Of a stretch of 64,000 nt of DNA, positions 8,148-16,069 are shown piece after piece; position 1 is the stretch's first letter; each line of letters opens with the position of its first letter. The stretch is taken from assembly GCF_038896935.1 (NCBI RefSeq), contig NZ_JBANDC010000006.1:1-64000 (forward strand). Direction: 5' to 3'. The translations under genes were made by a program, and so were the position numbers. The DNA comes from Collimonas rhizosphaerae. GTDB lineage: Bacteria; Pseudomonadota; Gammaproteobacteria; Burkholderiales; Burkholderiaceae_D. Below the pieces are notes generated by a model. That model was given only the letters and a program-made list of their open reading frames with translations. It had not been told where the DNA came from and ran no database searches.

Positions 8148-8909
8148 ATGAAACCATCCTTACTCCGCCTATCCCTGGCCGCCGCACTGTGCTGCAGCAT
8201 GCTGACAGCTTCCGCAGCGGCCACCGATCACTCGGCGAGCAAGTACAAGATAGACCTGCCGCCGTCGGCTGACCTGACTTACGCGATCCAGGCCAAGCAG
8301 AGCGGCATTACGCTGGGCGGCGAAGGCAGCGTCAAATGGCAGGTGGACGACAAGCGTTTCAGCGTCAAGTCGGAAACCCGCGCCATGCTGTTTGGAAAAA
8401 TCCTCGAAGCTTCCAGCGAAGGCGCCATCGACAGCTTTGGCCTGGCGCCGACCCAATTCGTCAACAAGCGTTTTCGCAAGGAAGCGACCACCACCACCTT
8501 CCATCGCGATAGCGGCACCATCGGCTTTTCCGAATCCAGCGAGAGTTATCCGATAAAAGGCGGCGAACAGGATCGCACCAGCATCATCTGGCAACTGATT
8601 TCGGTGGCGCGGGCAGCGCCGCAGCAGTTCAAGCCAGGTTCCGACTGGACCTTCTTTGTAGCCGGCATGCGCGATGCAGAGCCGTGGACGTTCAAGGTCA
8701 TCAGCACTGAAAAAATCAAGACGCCGCTGGGTGACCTGGATACAGTCCACATTTTCAAGGCGCCGCCGCCGGACGCCAAGGACCAGCAGCTGGACATCTG
8801 GCTGGCGCCGTCCCTGGAATGGTATCCGGTGCGCTTGCGGTTTACCGATCCGAACAAGGACTTTGTCGAACAAACCCTGCAGCAGGTCAGCAACAAGGCC
8901 GGCAAATAA
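8148..8909 (+). CDS. Secreted DUF3108 domain protein
   Basis: A 253-residue protein with a signal peptide (residues 1-24, ending TASAAA) and a DUF3108 domain over nearly all the rest. It is clearly a paralogue of the preceding gene, matching its C-terminal half through SADLTY, VNKRFRK, GGEQDRTSIIWQL and LDIWLAPSLEWYPVRLRF. The ATG at 8148 is preferred over an upstream TTG at 8118 since it gives a clean signal peptide and GGA lies before it. The pair is 57 bases apart on one strand and likely one operon. The domain is probably a small beta-barrel in the periplasm; its role is unknown. Confidence 0.75.
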   Translation: MKPSLLRLSLAAALCCSMLTASAAATDHSASKYKIDLPPSADLTYAIQAKQSGITLGGEGSVKWQVDDKRFSVKSETRAMLFGKILEASSEGAIDSFGLAPTQFVNKRFRKEATTTTFHRDSGTIGFSESSESYPIKGGEQDRTSIIWQLISVARAAPQQFKPGSDWTFFVAGMRDAEPWTFKVISTEKIKTPLGDLDTVHIFKAPPPDAKDQQLDIWLAPSLEWYPVRLRFTDPNKDFVEQTLQQVSNKAGK

Positions 8910-8963
8910 GCCTGGAATCAAGGCATGCAATCCCTACTTGAATCTCTTTGAACAGTAAATCAC

Positions 8964-9674
8964 ATGACTACACCAAACGGCGCCATCGTCCTGTTTAGCG
9001 GCGGCCAGGACTCCACTACTTGCCTGGCTTGGGCTTTGTCACGCTATGAGCGGGTCGAGACGATCGGCTTCGACTACGGCCAGCGGCATGCGGTCGAACT
9101 GACCGTGCGCCCGGTCCTGCTGCAGAAAATCCGCGCCCAGTTTCCGCAATGGGCCGGCAAGCTGGGCGAAGACCACTTGATCGACCTGTCGCTGATTTCG
9201 AAAATTTCATCGACCGCGATGACCGAAGACGTTGAAATCGTGATGCAGGAAAACGGCCTGCCGAATACCTTCGTGCCAGGCCGCAACCTGCTGTTCATGA
9301 CGGTAGCGGCCACGGTTGCCTATCGGCGCGGCTTGAATGTGCTGGTGGGCGGCATGTGCGAAACCGATTTTTCCGGCTATCCCGATTGCCGCGACGACAC
9401 CATGAAAGCCTTGCAGGTGGCGCTGAACCTTGGCATGGCGACCCAGCTCAAGCTGGAAACACCATTGATGTGGATCGACAAGTCGGAGACCTGGAAACTT
9501 GCGCAGGACCTCGGCGGCGACGCCCTGGTCGACCTGATCCGGGCCGACACCCATACCTGCTACCTGGGCCAGCGCGGTGCGCTGCATGACTGGGGTTATG
9601 GCTGCGGCACCTGCCCGGCTTGCGCCTTGCGTGCGCGGGGATATCAGCAATTCAGGCAAGCCGCCGGCGCCTGA
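8964..9674 (+). CDS. queC: 7-cyano-7-deazaguanine (preQ0) synthase
   Basis: A 236-residue ATP-dependent enzyme that converts 7-carboxy-7-deazaguanine to preQ0 in queuosine biosynthesis. The PP-loop SGGQDS is at residues 12-17, FVPGRN follows in the middle, and the C-terminal zinc site is formed by four cysteines in CYLG...YGCGTCPAC. Length matches the family. It follows the DUF3108 pair by 54 bases; no preQ1-type riboswitch is evident in that gap. A strong terminator lies 25 bases after the stop. queD and queE are not in the window. Confidence 0.95.
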   Translation: MTTPNGAIVLFSGGQDSTTCLAWALSRYERVETIGFDYGQRHAVELTVRPVLLQKIRAQFPQWAGKLGEDHLIDLSLISKISSTAMTEDVEIVMQENGLPNTFVPGRNLLFMTVAATVAYRRGLNVLVGGMCETDFSGYPDCRDDTMKALQVALNLGMATQLKLETPLMWIDKSETWKLAQDLGGDALVDLIRADTHTCYLGQRGALHDWGYGCGTCPACALRARGYQQFRQAAGA

Positions 9675-9699
9675 TCCATCCGCGCACCGGCGCACAAAT

Positions 9700-9738
9700 A
9701 AAAACGGCCGGCAGATATTCATCTGCCGGCCGTTTTTT
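9700..9738. terminator. Bidirectional intrinsic terminator with a 13-bp stem
   Basis: A perfect 13-bp stem (9704-9716 with 9721-9733) and ATTC loop, flanked by A-rich sequence on the left and six T on the right, ends queC rightward and the indolepyruvate oxidoreductase gene leftward. Confidence 0.93.
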
Positions 9739-9749
9739 ATCGTGTTCGA

Positions 9750-12700
9750 TCAAGCTGCGATCGAGCGCGACAACTCCGCCTTATGTTCCGGCGTGGGATG
9801 ACCGAACTGATTGAGCAGCTGCGTTTCCTTGATGCGTGCTGCGGCCAGGTGCCGTTCCTTGACGTGGCCGTAACCGCGGATTTCCTCCGGGACGCTGGCG
9901 ATTGCCACGGCAGCAGCCAGGTTATCTGCAGTCAATTGCGGCAACAAGGAAGCAACGATTTCCTTGTAGTGCACGATCAGGCCGCGCTCCTCCTTGCGCT
10001 CAGCCGTATACCCGAAAATGTCCAGGGCGCCGCCGCGCAGGAATTTCAATTTGGCCAGCAGGCCAAAAGCACGCATCATCCACGGGCCGAATTCCTGCTT
10101 GATCAGATGGCCGTGCACATCGTGCTTGGCCAGCAGCGGCGGCGCCAGGTGGAACTTGAGCTTGTAATCGCCTTCAAACATGCCGGCGATCTTGGCCTTG
10201 AAAGCACCGTCGGTATATAAACGCGCTACCTCGTATTCATCTTTGTAGGCCATCAGCTTGAACAGGTAGGTAGCAACCGCCAGGCTCAAGCGCTGTGCGC
10301 CACGTCCGCTTTCGGCGTGAGGCAGCTGCGCTTCGGCTGCCTGCACCTGCTCGACGAAGACGCGATACTGCTCCGCATATGCCGCATCCTGGTAAGACGT
10401 CAGGATAGCGACGCGACGCTTGACCAGTTCATCCAGGTTCGGTGCGCGCTTGAATTCAATCACCTGCGCCGGCGTATCGCTGAGGCGGGTACGTTTTTCC
10501 AGCCCAGCCAGGTCGCAAGCCGCGGTACGGCCCCAGACGAAGGCTTGCTTGTTGAAGGCGACCTGCAAGGCGTTCAATTCAATCGCCCGCATCAGCGATG
10601 CCTCTAGCAACGGCACCCAGCCTTTTTGCCATGCATAACCGAGCATGAACATGTTGGTGGCGATGGCGTCGCCCATCAAGGCGGTGGCAATGCGGCCGGC
10701 GTCGATGAATTCCACGCGGTCGCTGCCGCACGCTGCGCGTATATCCTGCTCTGCGGCGGCATCGGGGAACTGCCAGTCCGGATTCTTGACGAAAGCGGCG
10801 GTAGGCGTGCGGGTTGCATTGATCGCAGCGAAGGTGCGTCCCTCGCCCATGCGCGACAAGGCATCGCGGCTGGCGCTGACAATCGAGTCGCAGCCGATCA
10901 CCAGGTCGGCATCGCCGGTGCCGACACGGGTCGAGTAGATATCGTCGGGATGATCGGCCAGCCGCACATGCGACATCACCGGCCCGCCCTTTTGCGCCAG
11001 GCCGCTCATGTCCAGCACCGAACAGCCTTTGCCTTCGACGTGGGCAGCCATGGCCAGGATCTGGCCGATGGTCACCACGCCGGTGCCGCCGATGCCGGTC
11101 ACCAGGATGCCGAAAGGTTTTACCGTATTCGGCAGGACCGGCGACGGCAGGCTGGCCACAGGGGCCGCAGCTGTCGCCGGCGTCGCGGCAATTTTGGCCG
11201 GCTTCTTCAAGCTGCCGCCTTCGACCGTGACGAAACTCGGGCAAAAACCGGTGACGCAGGAAAAATCCTTGTTGCATGAAGACTGGTTGATCTGCCGCTT
11301 GCGGCCGAATTCGGTCTCCAGCGGTTCCACCGACAGGCAATTCGATTGCACGCTGCAATCGCCGCAGCCTTCGCATACCGCTTCATTGATCACGGCGCGT
11401 TTGGCCGGGTCCGGATATTCATTGCGTTTCCGGCGGCGGCGTTTTTCCGAAGCGCAGGTCTGGTCGTAAATCATCGCCGACGTGCCGCTGATCTCGCGCA
11501 GTTCACGCTGCACGGCGTCGAGTTCGCTGCGATGGCGGATGGTGACGCCTGGCGCCCAGTCGGTGCCGGCGGCGTATTTGTCCGGCTCGTCGGTCACCAC
11601 GATAATCGGCGTCACGCCTTCGGCGGCGATCTGGCGCGAAATCATGGCTGGGTCGAGCGGGCCATCGAAAGCCTGGCCGCCGGTCATGGCGACCGCATCG
11701 TTGAACAAGATCTTGTAGGTGATGTTGACCTTGGCTGCGACCGAGGCGCGGATCGCCAGCAGGCCGGAGTGGAAATAGGTGCCGTCGCCCAGGTTGGCGA
11801 AGACGTGTTTTTCAGATGTAAATGGCGCCTGGCCGACCCAGGTCACGCCTTCGCCGCCCATATGGGTAAACGTCGACGATTCCCGGTCCATCCACAACAC
11901 CATGTAGTGGCAGCCGATACCTGCCAGGCCACGACTGCCGTCCGGCAGCTTGGTAGAGGTATTGTGCGGGCAGCCGGAACAGAAATGCGGGATGCGGTCC
12001 TTGTTCGGATCGGGCTTGCTGCTGATATTGAGCAACGCTTCCTTGGCTTCCAGGTATGCGACCCGCTGCTGCACCCGCTGCGCCACCGGATGGCCGGCGA
12101 AGTACTTCGAAATGCGCGTCGCAATCGCCCTGGCGATCTGCGCCGGATTCAATTCGTAGGTCGCCGGCAGCAGCCAGTCGCCATGGCCTTCGCCGCTGCG
12201 GTTGCTCCATTCGCCGGTATCGTCGAACTTGCCGACTACGCGTGGCCGGACATCGTCGCGCCAGTTGTACAGTTCTTCCTTGACCTGGTATTCCAGGATC
12301 TGGCGTTTTTCTTCCACCACCAGGATTTCTTCCAGTCCTTGCGCAAATTCGCGCACGCCTTCCGCTTCCAGCGGCCAGGTCATGCCGATCTTGTACAGGC
12401 GGATGCCGATGTCGCGCGCCACGCTTTCATCGATGCCGAGGTCGGCCAGCGCCTGGCGTGTATCCAGGTAGGATTTGCCGGCGGTGATGATGCCGATCTT
12501 GGCAACCGGGCTGTCCCAGATGATCTGGTTGAGCTTGTTGACGCGCGCATAGGTCAGCGCGGCATACCATTTGTAGTTGTTCATCCGCGCTTCCTGTCCC
12601 AGCACGGTGTCCGGCAGGCGGATGTTCAAGCCGTCCGGCGGCAGTTCAAGATCGGCAGCGGTCGGCAGGACGATCTTGACGCGGTCCGGATCGAGATCGA

Positions 12701-13391
12701 CCGAAGCGCCGGACTCGACCAGGTCGGTCACGCATTTCATCGATACCCACAGGCCGGTATAACGGCTCATGGCCCAGCCATGCATGCCGTAATCGAGGTA
12801 TTCCTGCACCGAGGACGGGTACAGCACCGGGATGCCGCATGCTTTCAGGATATGTTCGCTTTGATGGGCGGTGGTCGAGGATTTTGCAGCATGGTCATCG
12901 CCGGCCAGCACCAGCACGCCGCCATGCTGGGAAGTGCCGGCCATGTTTGCATGCTTGAAGACGTCGCCGCAGCGGTCAACGCCGGGCCCTTTGCCGTACC
13001 ACATGCCGAATACGCCGTCGTATTGGGCGCCCGGAAACAGGTTCACCTGCTGCGTGCCCCAGACACTGGTTGCTGCCAGGTCTTCGTTCATGCCGGGATG
13101 GAACTTGACGTGGTGCGCGTCGAGGTATTTTTTTGCCTTGGCGGCGGTCATGTCGACGCTGCCCAGCGGCGAACCGCGATAGCCGGTAACAAAGCCGGCG
13201 GTGTTCAAGCCTGCCAAGACATCGCGTTGCCGTTGCAGCATCGGCAAGCGGATGATGGCCTGTGTGCCCGTCATGAAAGCACGGCCACGCTCCAGTGTAA
13301 ATTTGTCATCCAGGGAAATGCCGTCAGCTTCAGACGCTTGCGCCGATTGTGTAGGCAGCAAGGCTTGCGCCGATTTGAGTGGTGCGTTCAT
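9750..13391 (-). CDS. Indolepyruvate ferredoxin oxidoreductase, fused subunits
   Basis: A 1213-residue single-chain 2-oxoacid:ferredoxin oxidoreductase. The N-terminal half resembles the thiamine-diphosphate alpha subunit (GTQAIIRLP, GYRGSPLG, GDGTYFHSG). A cysteine-rich 4Fe-4S region follows at about 665-720 (CEGCGDC, CNKDFSC, CPSF), then a gamma/beta-like domain (GVLVTGIGGTGV-type loop, residues about 755-950) and a C-terminal DUF6537-like region. It oxidatively decarboxylates arylpyruvates from aromatic amino acids to aryl-acetyl-CoA, passing electrons to ferredoxin. The neighbouring phenylalanine hydroxylase and Lrp-type regulator support aromatic amino-acid catabolism. The long open frame on the opposite strand is a GC-rich shadow. 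Confidence 0.9.
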   Translation of the reverse strand: MNAPLKSAQALLPTQSAQASEADGISLDDKFTLERGRAFMTGTQAIIRLPMLQRQRDVLAGLNTAGFVTGYRGSPLGSVDMTAAKAKKYLDAHHVKFHPGMNEDLAATSVWGTQQVNLFPGAQYDGVFGMWYGKGPGVDRCGDVFKHANMAGTSQHGGVLVLAGDDHAAKSSTTAHQSEHILKACGIPVLYPSSVQEYLDYGMHGWAMSRYTGLWVSMKCVTDLVESGASVDLDPDRVKIVLPTAADLELPPDGLNIRLPDTVLGQEARMNNYKWYAALTYARVNKLNQIIWDSPVAKIGIITAGKSYLDTRQALADLGIDESVARDIGIRLYKIGMTWPLEAEGVREFAQGLEEILVVEEKRQILEYQVKEELYNWRDDVRPRVVGKFDDTGEWSNRSGEGHGDWLLPATYELNPAQIARAIATRISKYFAGHPVAQRVQQRVAYLEAKEALLNISSKPDPNKDRIPHFCSGCPHNTSTKLPDGSRGLAGIGCHYMVLWMDRESSTFTHMGGEGVTWVGQAPFTSEKHVFANLGDGTYFHSGLLAIRASVAAKVNITYKILFNDAVAMTGGQAFDGPLDPAMISRQIAAEGVTPIIVVTDEPDKYAAGTDWAPGVTIRHRSELDAVQRELREISGTSAMIYDQTCASEKRRRRKRNEYPDPAKRAVINEAVCEGCGDCSVQSNCLSVEPLETEFGRKRQINQSSCNKDFSCVTGFCPSFVTVEGGSLKKPAKIAATPATAAAPVASLPSPVLPNTVKPFGILVTGIGGTGVVTIGQILAMAAHVEGKGCSVLDMSGLAQKGGPVMSHVRLADHPDDIYSTRVGTGDADLVIGCDSIVSASRDALSRMGEGRTFAAINATRTPTAAFVKNPDWQFPDAAAEQDIRAACGSDRVEFIDAGRIATALMGDAIATNMFMLGYAWQKGWVPLLEASLMRAIELNALQVAFNKQAFVWGRTAACDLAGLEKRTRLSDTPAQVIEFKRAPNLDELVKRRVAILTSYQDAAYAEQYRVFVEQVQAAEAQLPHAESGRGAQRLSLAVATYLFKLMAYKDEYEVARLYTDGAFKAKIAGMFEGDYKLKFHLAPPLLAKHDVHGHLIKQEFGPWMMRAFGLLAKLKFLRGGALDIFGYTAERKEERGLIVHYKEIVASLLPQLTADNLAAAVAIASVPEEIRGYGHVKERHLAAARIKETQLLNQFGHPTPEHKAELSRSIAA

Positions 13392-13754
13392 TCAGTCTCC
13401 GTGCCAAAAATTATGTTTTTGATTGCACTGCGTGGAGGTTATCCTACGCGGTAAAACGTCTTCGCCTTGTGGGCAAACCGTCCTGTTTTTTTACTGCTCA
13501 TTGCGCTCGCACATTATCACAAGCGGGTACTTCTCTCAATGCACGCCGCAGCAAATAGCCCCGGAAAAACGGGCGTAACAACTGTAACAACTGGTAAATC
13601 AAATAGGAATGGGAATCAACTGGGCGTGTAATGGCACCTTGTCTGATATGGCTGAATACCTCCCCCAGGGCCAGTCATGTCGGGCATTCCTCCCTCTAGT
13701 GTTCCCATTATCACTAGTTTGCGGATTCTGCCCTCCCCGGCAGAATCCGCTTTT
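13392..13754. other. Non-coding stretch between the oxidoreductase gene and phhA
   Basis: No convincing reading frame occurs here. On the minus strand a possible promoter for the oxidoreductase is TTGAGA (13534-13539) and GATAAT (13513-13518) with a short 15-bp gap. A direct repeat GTAACAACT occurs twice near 13576-13593. From about 13600 the plus strand can fold: AATGGGAA near 13607 pairs with TTCCCATT near 13704, in competition with AGGAATG pairing CATTCCT near 13685. A hairpin CTAGTG/CACTAG (13697-13718) precedes the rightward terminator at 13721. See the small-RNA finding. Confidence 0.4.
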
Positions 13755-13756
13755 TT
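13721..13756 (+). terminator. Rightward intrinsic terminator without a rightward gene
   Basis: A perfect 12-bp stem (13721-13732 with 13739-13750), loop CTCCCC, and six T directly after. The U-tract exists only for rightward transcription; on the minus strand the hairpin follows phhA but is trailed by AAACTAG. It overlaps the phhA stop codon. As no plus-strand gene lies before it, it may end a small RNA, or simply stabilise the phhA transcript. Confidence 0.75.
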
Positions 13757-14648
13757 ATTTCAGCGCCAGGTTTGCTTCGCCAGGCAACAAAGTGTTCGCC
13801 GGCAACGGTTCCAGCGCCTTCAGCCGCTGGTACATCGGCGTGAAATCCGGCGCGGTATCGTTGAACAGCTGCTGGAAATCGTCAATCACGAAATACGTTT
13901 CCTGATAGGAATCGATCTTGTACAAGGTCCGCATCACGCGTTCGACATCGAACGGCAGGCGCAGCGACGCCGGGCTGGTCAGGCAATGCTCGATTTCGCC
14001 GCCCGAGGACAGGATCCCGGCGCCGTACACGCGCAAGCCCTCGGGGCTCTGGATCAAGCCGAATTCGACGGTGTACCAGTACAGGCGCGCCAGCATCGAC
14101 AGACCGTCCAGCTTCATCGCCTTCAGGGCGCCCTTGCCGTATTCCTGCAGGTGATCGGCAAAAATCGGGTTGAACAGCAGCGGCACATGGCCGAAAAAAT
14201 CATGGAATACGTCCGGTTCGACGATGTAGTCGAACTCTTCAGGATTGCGCAACCAGACCGTGACCGGAAAACGGCGGTTGGCCAGGTGCTCGAAGAAAGT
14301 ATGGTCCGGCACCAGGCCCGGCACCGCCACCAGGGTCCAGTCGGTAGCCTTGAACAGCAGGGCCGAGCTGTCTTCAAAGCGCGGAATGCCGTCGCCGATG
14401 TTCAGCATTTCCAGGCTTTCGATGAATACATCGCAAGCCCGTCCCGGAATCAGCTTGGCTTGCCGCTGGTACAGGCGGCGCCACAGCGCGTGCTGCTCCG
14501 GCGTGTAAGCATCCCAGTCCTGCTTGACGACGTATTGCGCATCGATCTTGCTGTAATCGCCGCGCAATGCCGCGCCGTCCGATTTTTCAGCGACCGTGGC
14601 AAAAAAATCGTCGGTATTGACACCTGCACTCTTTACCTTTGCATCCAT
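13755..14648 (-). CDS. phhA: Phenylalanine-4-hydroxylase
   Basis: A 297-residue tetrahydrobiopterin-dependent, iron-containing monooxygenase that turns phenylalanine into tyrosine. The iron-binding HDxxGH motif is seen as HDFFGH, with the third ligand glutamate in the YWYTVEFGL segment. It has the compact bacterial catalytic domain with no ACT regulatory domain. The start MDAKVKSAG is the first ATG, followed downstream by the conserved YSKIDAQYVV and WDAYTPEQHALWRRLYQRQ. It is divergent from an Lrp/AsnC regulator that probably controls it. The pterin recycling gene (phhB) is not in the window. Confidence 0.95.
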   Translation of the reverse strand: MDAKVKSAGVNTDDFFATVAEKSDGAALRGDYSKIDAQYVVKQDWDAYTPEQHALWRRLYQRQAKLIPGRACDVFIESLEMLNIGDGIPRFEDSSALLFKATDWTLVAVPGLVPDHTFFEHLANRRFPVTVWLRNPEEFDYIVEPDVFHDFFGHVPLLFNPIFADHLQEYGKGALKAMKLDGLSMLARLYWYTVEFGLIQSPEGLRVYGAGILSSGGEIEHCLTSPASLRLPFDVERVMRTLYKIDSYQETYFVIDDFQQLFNDTAPDFTPMYQRLKALEPLPANTLLPGEANLALK

Positions 14649-14791
14649 TTTCGTTTTCCTGAGCTAAACGCGCCGAGCGCTTGAATACCTACAGTATAGG
14701 GCTGAGTTGATGGCAGTTAATTGCAAAATTCGCCCTGTATGAAAAAATTTGCGCAATAATCACATGAAAATCATTCTCTTTAGGGTCATTT
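14649..14791. promoter_or_regulatory. Divergent phhA / Lrp-type regulator promoter region
   Basis: This AT-rich region of 143 bases separates divergent genes. A leftward -10 TATACT (14693-14698) with TTAACT 16 bases upstream is a plausible phhA promoter. Short A/T-flanked dyads (AATTGCAAAATT near 14716, TTTGCGCAA near 14750) are the kind of loosely palindromic site Lrp-family proteins bind. Site assignment is inference. Confidence 0.45.
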
Positions 14792-15310
14792 ATGCCAACG
14801 ATTGCAATGGATGCAACAGACCGTAAAATTCTGGCGATCTTGCAGGAGGATGGCCGCCTGAGCAACCAGGAAGTGGCCGAAAGGGTCAACCTGTCGCCGT
14901 CGCCATGCCTGCGCCGCATCAAGCAGCTGGAACAGGCCGGCGTGATACGGCAATACGTGGCGCTGCTGGAGCCGGACAAGATCGGCCTGGGCCTGCTGGC
15001 CTACATCAACGTGCGCCTGGAAAAACATAGCGACCCGCAGTACCTGAGCGGCACCAAGGCCGCGGCGCAGCACCAGGCCATGTCGCCGCGCGCCTCTTTT
15101 TCAGCCGCGGTGGAACAATGGCCGGAAGTCGTCGTGTGCTACGCGATGACCGGCGAAATGGATTTCCTGCTGCGGGTGCATGTGGAAGACATGACCCATT
15201 TTTCGCGCTTCATGATGGAGACGCTGCTACGCCATCCGGCGGTGCTGGACGTCAAATCGAGCTTTGCCCTGCAGCGCATCAAGGACACCACTGCACTGCC
15301 CTTGCTTTGA
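14792..15310 (+). CDS. Lrp/AsnC family transcriptional regulator
   Basis: A 172-residue regulator with an N-terminal winged helix (residues 5-65: MDATDRKILAILQEDGR, LSPSPCLRRIKQLEQAGVI) and a C-terminal RAM ligand-binding domain (VVVCYAMTGEMDFLLRVHV). Family members respond to amino acids and often act on the divergent gene, here phhA. Compared with the usual length the RAM domain has an extra stretch of some 12 residues (about 83-98, SGTKAAAQHQAMSPRAS) between its first strand and helix. Start is ATG 14792; an internal ATG at MDATDRK would also serve. Confidence 0.88.
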   Translation: MPTIAMDATDRKILAILQEDGRLSNQEVAERVNLSPSPCLRRIKQLEQAGVIRQYVALLEPDKIGLGLLAYINVRLEKHSDPQYLSGTKAAAQHQAMSPRASFSAAVEQWPEVVVCYAMTGEMDFLLRVHVEDMTHFSRFMMETLLRHPAVLDVKSSFALQRIKDTTALPLL

Positions 15311-15335
15311 AAGGACTTTGAGCGGCGAGGCCGCT

Positions 15336-16046
15336 TCAGTCGCGCTTGATGCCGGGCAAGCTGCCCAGCCATTTCAGCGCGGCACGCAAGTTCGCCTTGA
15401 GTGTGTAGTCGAGCGTCGCCACCTGTTCCTGGACCGCTTCCTGCAATACGCTGGCCGGGTTGGCCGGCGGCAGCTTCAGATAGGCGTCAGCCTCGCCGTA
15501 GTCGCGATGGATGGCCATGCCGGCTTTTTTCGCGATGTGCATCATCACTTTGTTTGACGACAGGCAGTGCATGTACAAGGTGTCGATATCGACGTTGCGG
15601 CAACGGATGGCGGCCCGCTCGAACAAACGGCTGCCGACTCCCATGCCGCGCGCAGAAGCAGCGACCGAGACACCGAACTCGGCCACCCGCTCCTTGGTGG
15701 TGGAAGCGCTCACCGAGGGCATCGCTTCGCGCGGCGCAAACGCCAGGTGGCCGACGCCGAGCAGGCGCAATTTGCGGTCGTAGACGCCAAACACCGTGTC
15801 GCGTGAAAAATCGATATTTTCAACATAGCGGCTGACCAGTTCGTCCGACAATACCGAACCGAAGCGCAACAGGCGATCGCCGCTATTCAACGCCAGGAAA
15901 TGGCGCAGCAAACGCCAGCGAGCGCGGCGCGACAATTCCTTGACGAATATCGTGGAGCGCGATGCCCTGGTTGTGTCCGCGCCGGCGCCGCCGGCTTTTC
16001 CCGGTGCCTCGCTGGCCGAACCTGCCCTGGCATCTGTAGTGGTCAT
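15336..16046 (-). CDS. GNAT family N-acetyltransferase
   Basis: A 236-residue protein. The GNAT core spans about 45-190 with the acetyl-CoA loop visible as SARGMGVGSRLFERA (the R/Q-x-x-G-x-G/A pattern). The first 35 residues are Ala/Gly-rich and likely disordered. Relatives acetylate small molecules or protein amino groups; the substrate cannot be told. AGGAG lies before the ATG at 16044-16046. Its start lies 23 bases from the cca stop on the same strand, so it is probably the last gene of the slt-gst-cca group. Confidence 0.8.
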   Translation of the reverse strand: MTTTDARAGSASEAPGKAGGAGADTTRASRSTIFVKELSRRARWRLLRHFLALNSGDRLLRFGSVLSDELVSRYVENIDFSRDTVFGVYDRKLRLLGVGHLAFAPREAMPSVSASTTKERVAEFGVSVAASARGMGVGSRLFERAAIRCRNVDIDTLYMHCLSSNKVMMHIAKKAGMAIHRDYGEADAYLKLPPANPASVLQEAVQEQVATLDYTLKANLRAALKWLGSLPGIKRD

Positions 16047-16069
16047 CCTGGCTCTCCTGTTGGATAAGC

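Noticed and set aside
11346..13454. A 702-codon open frame on the plus strand
   Set aside because: It lies wholly opposite the indolepyruvate oxidoreductase gene and has the His/Arg/Gln-rich composition typical of antisense frames in GC-rich DNA.
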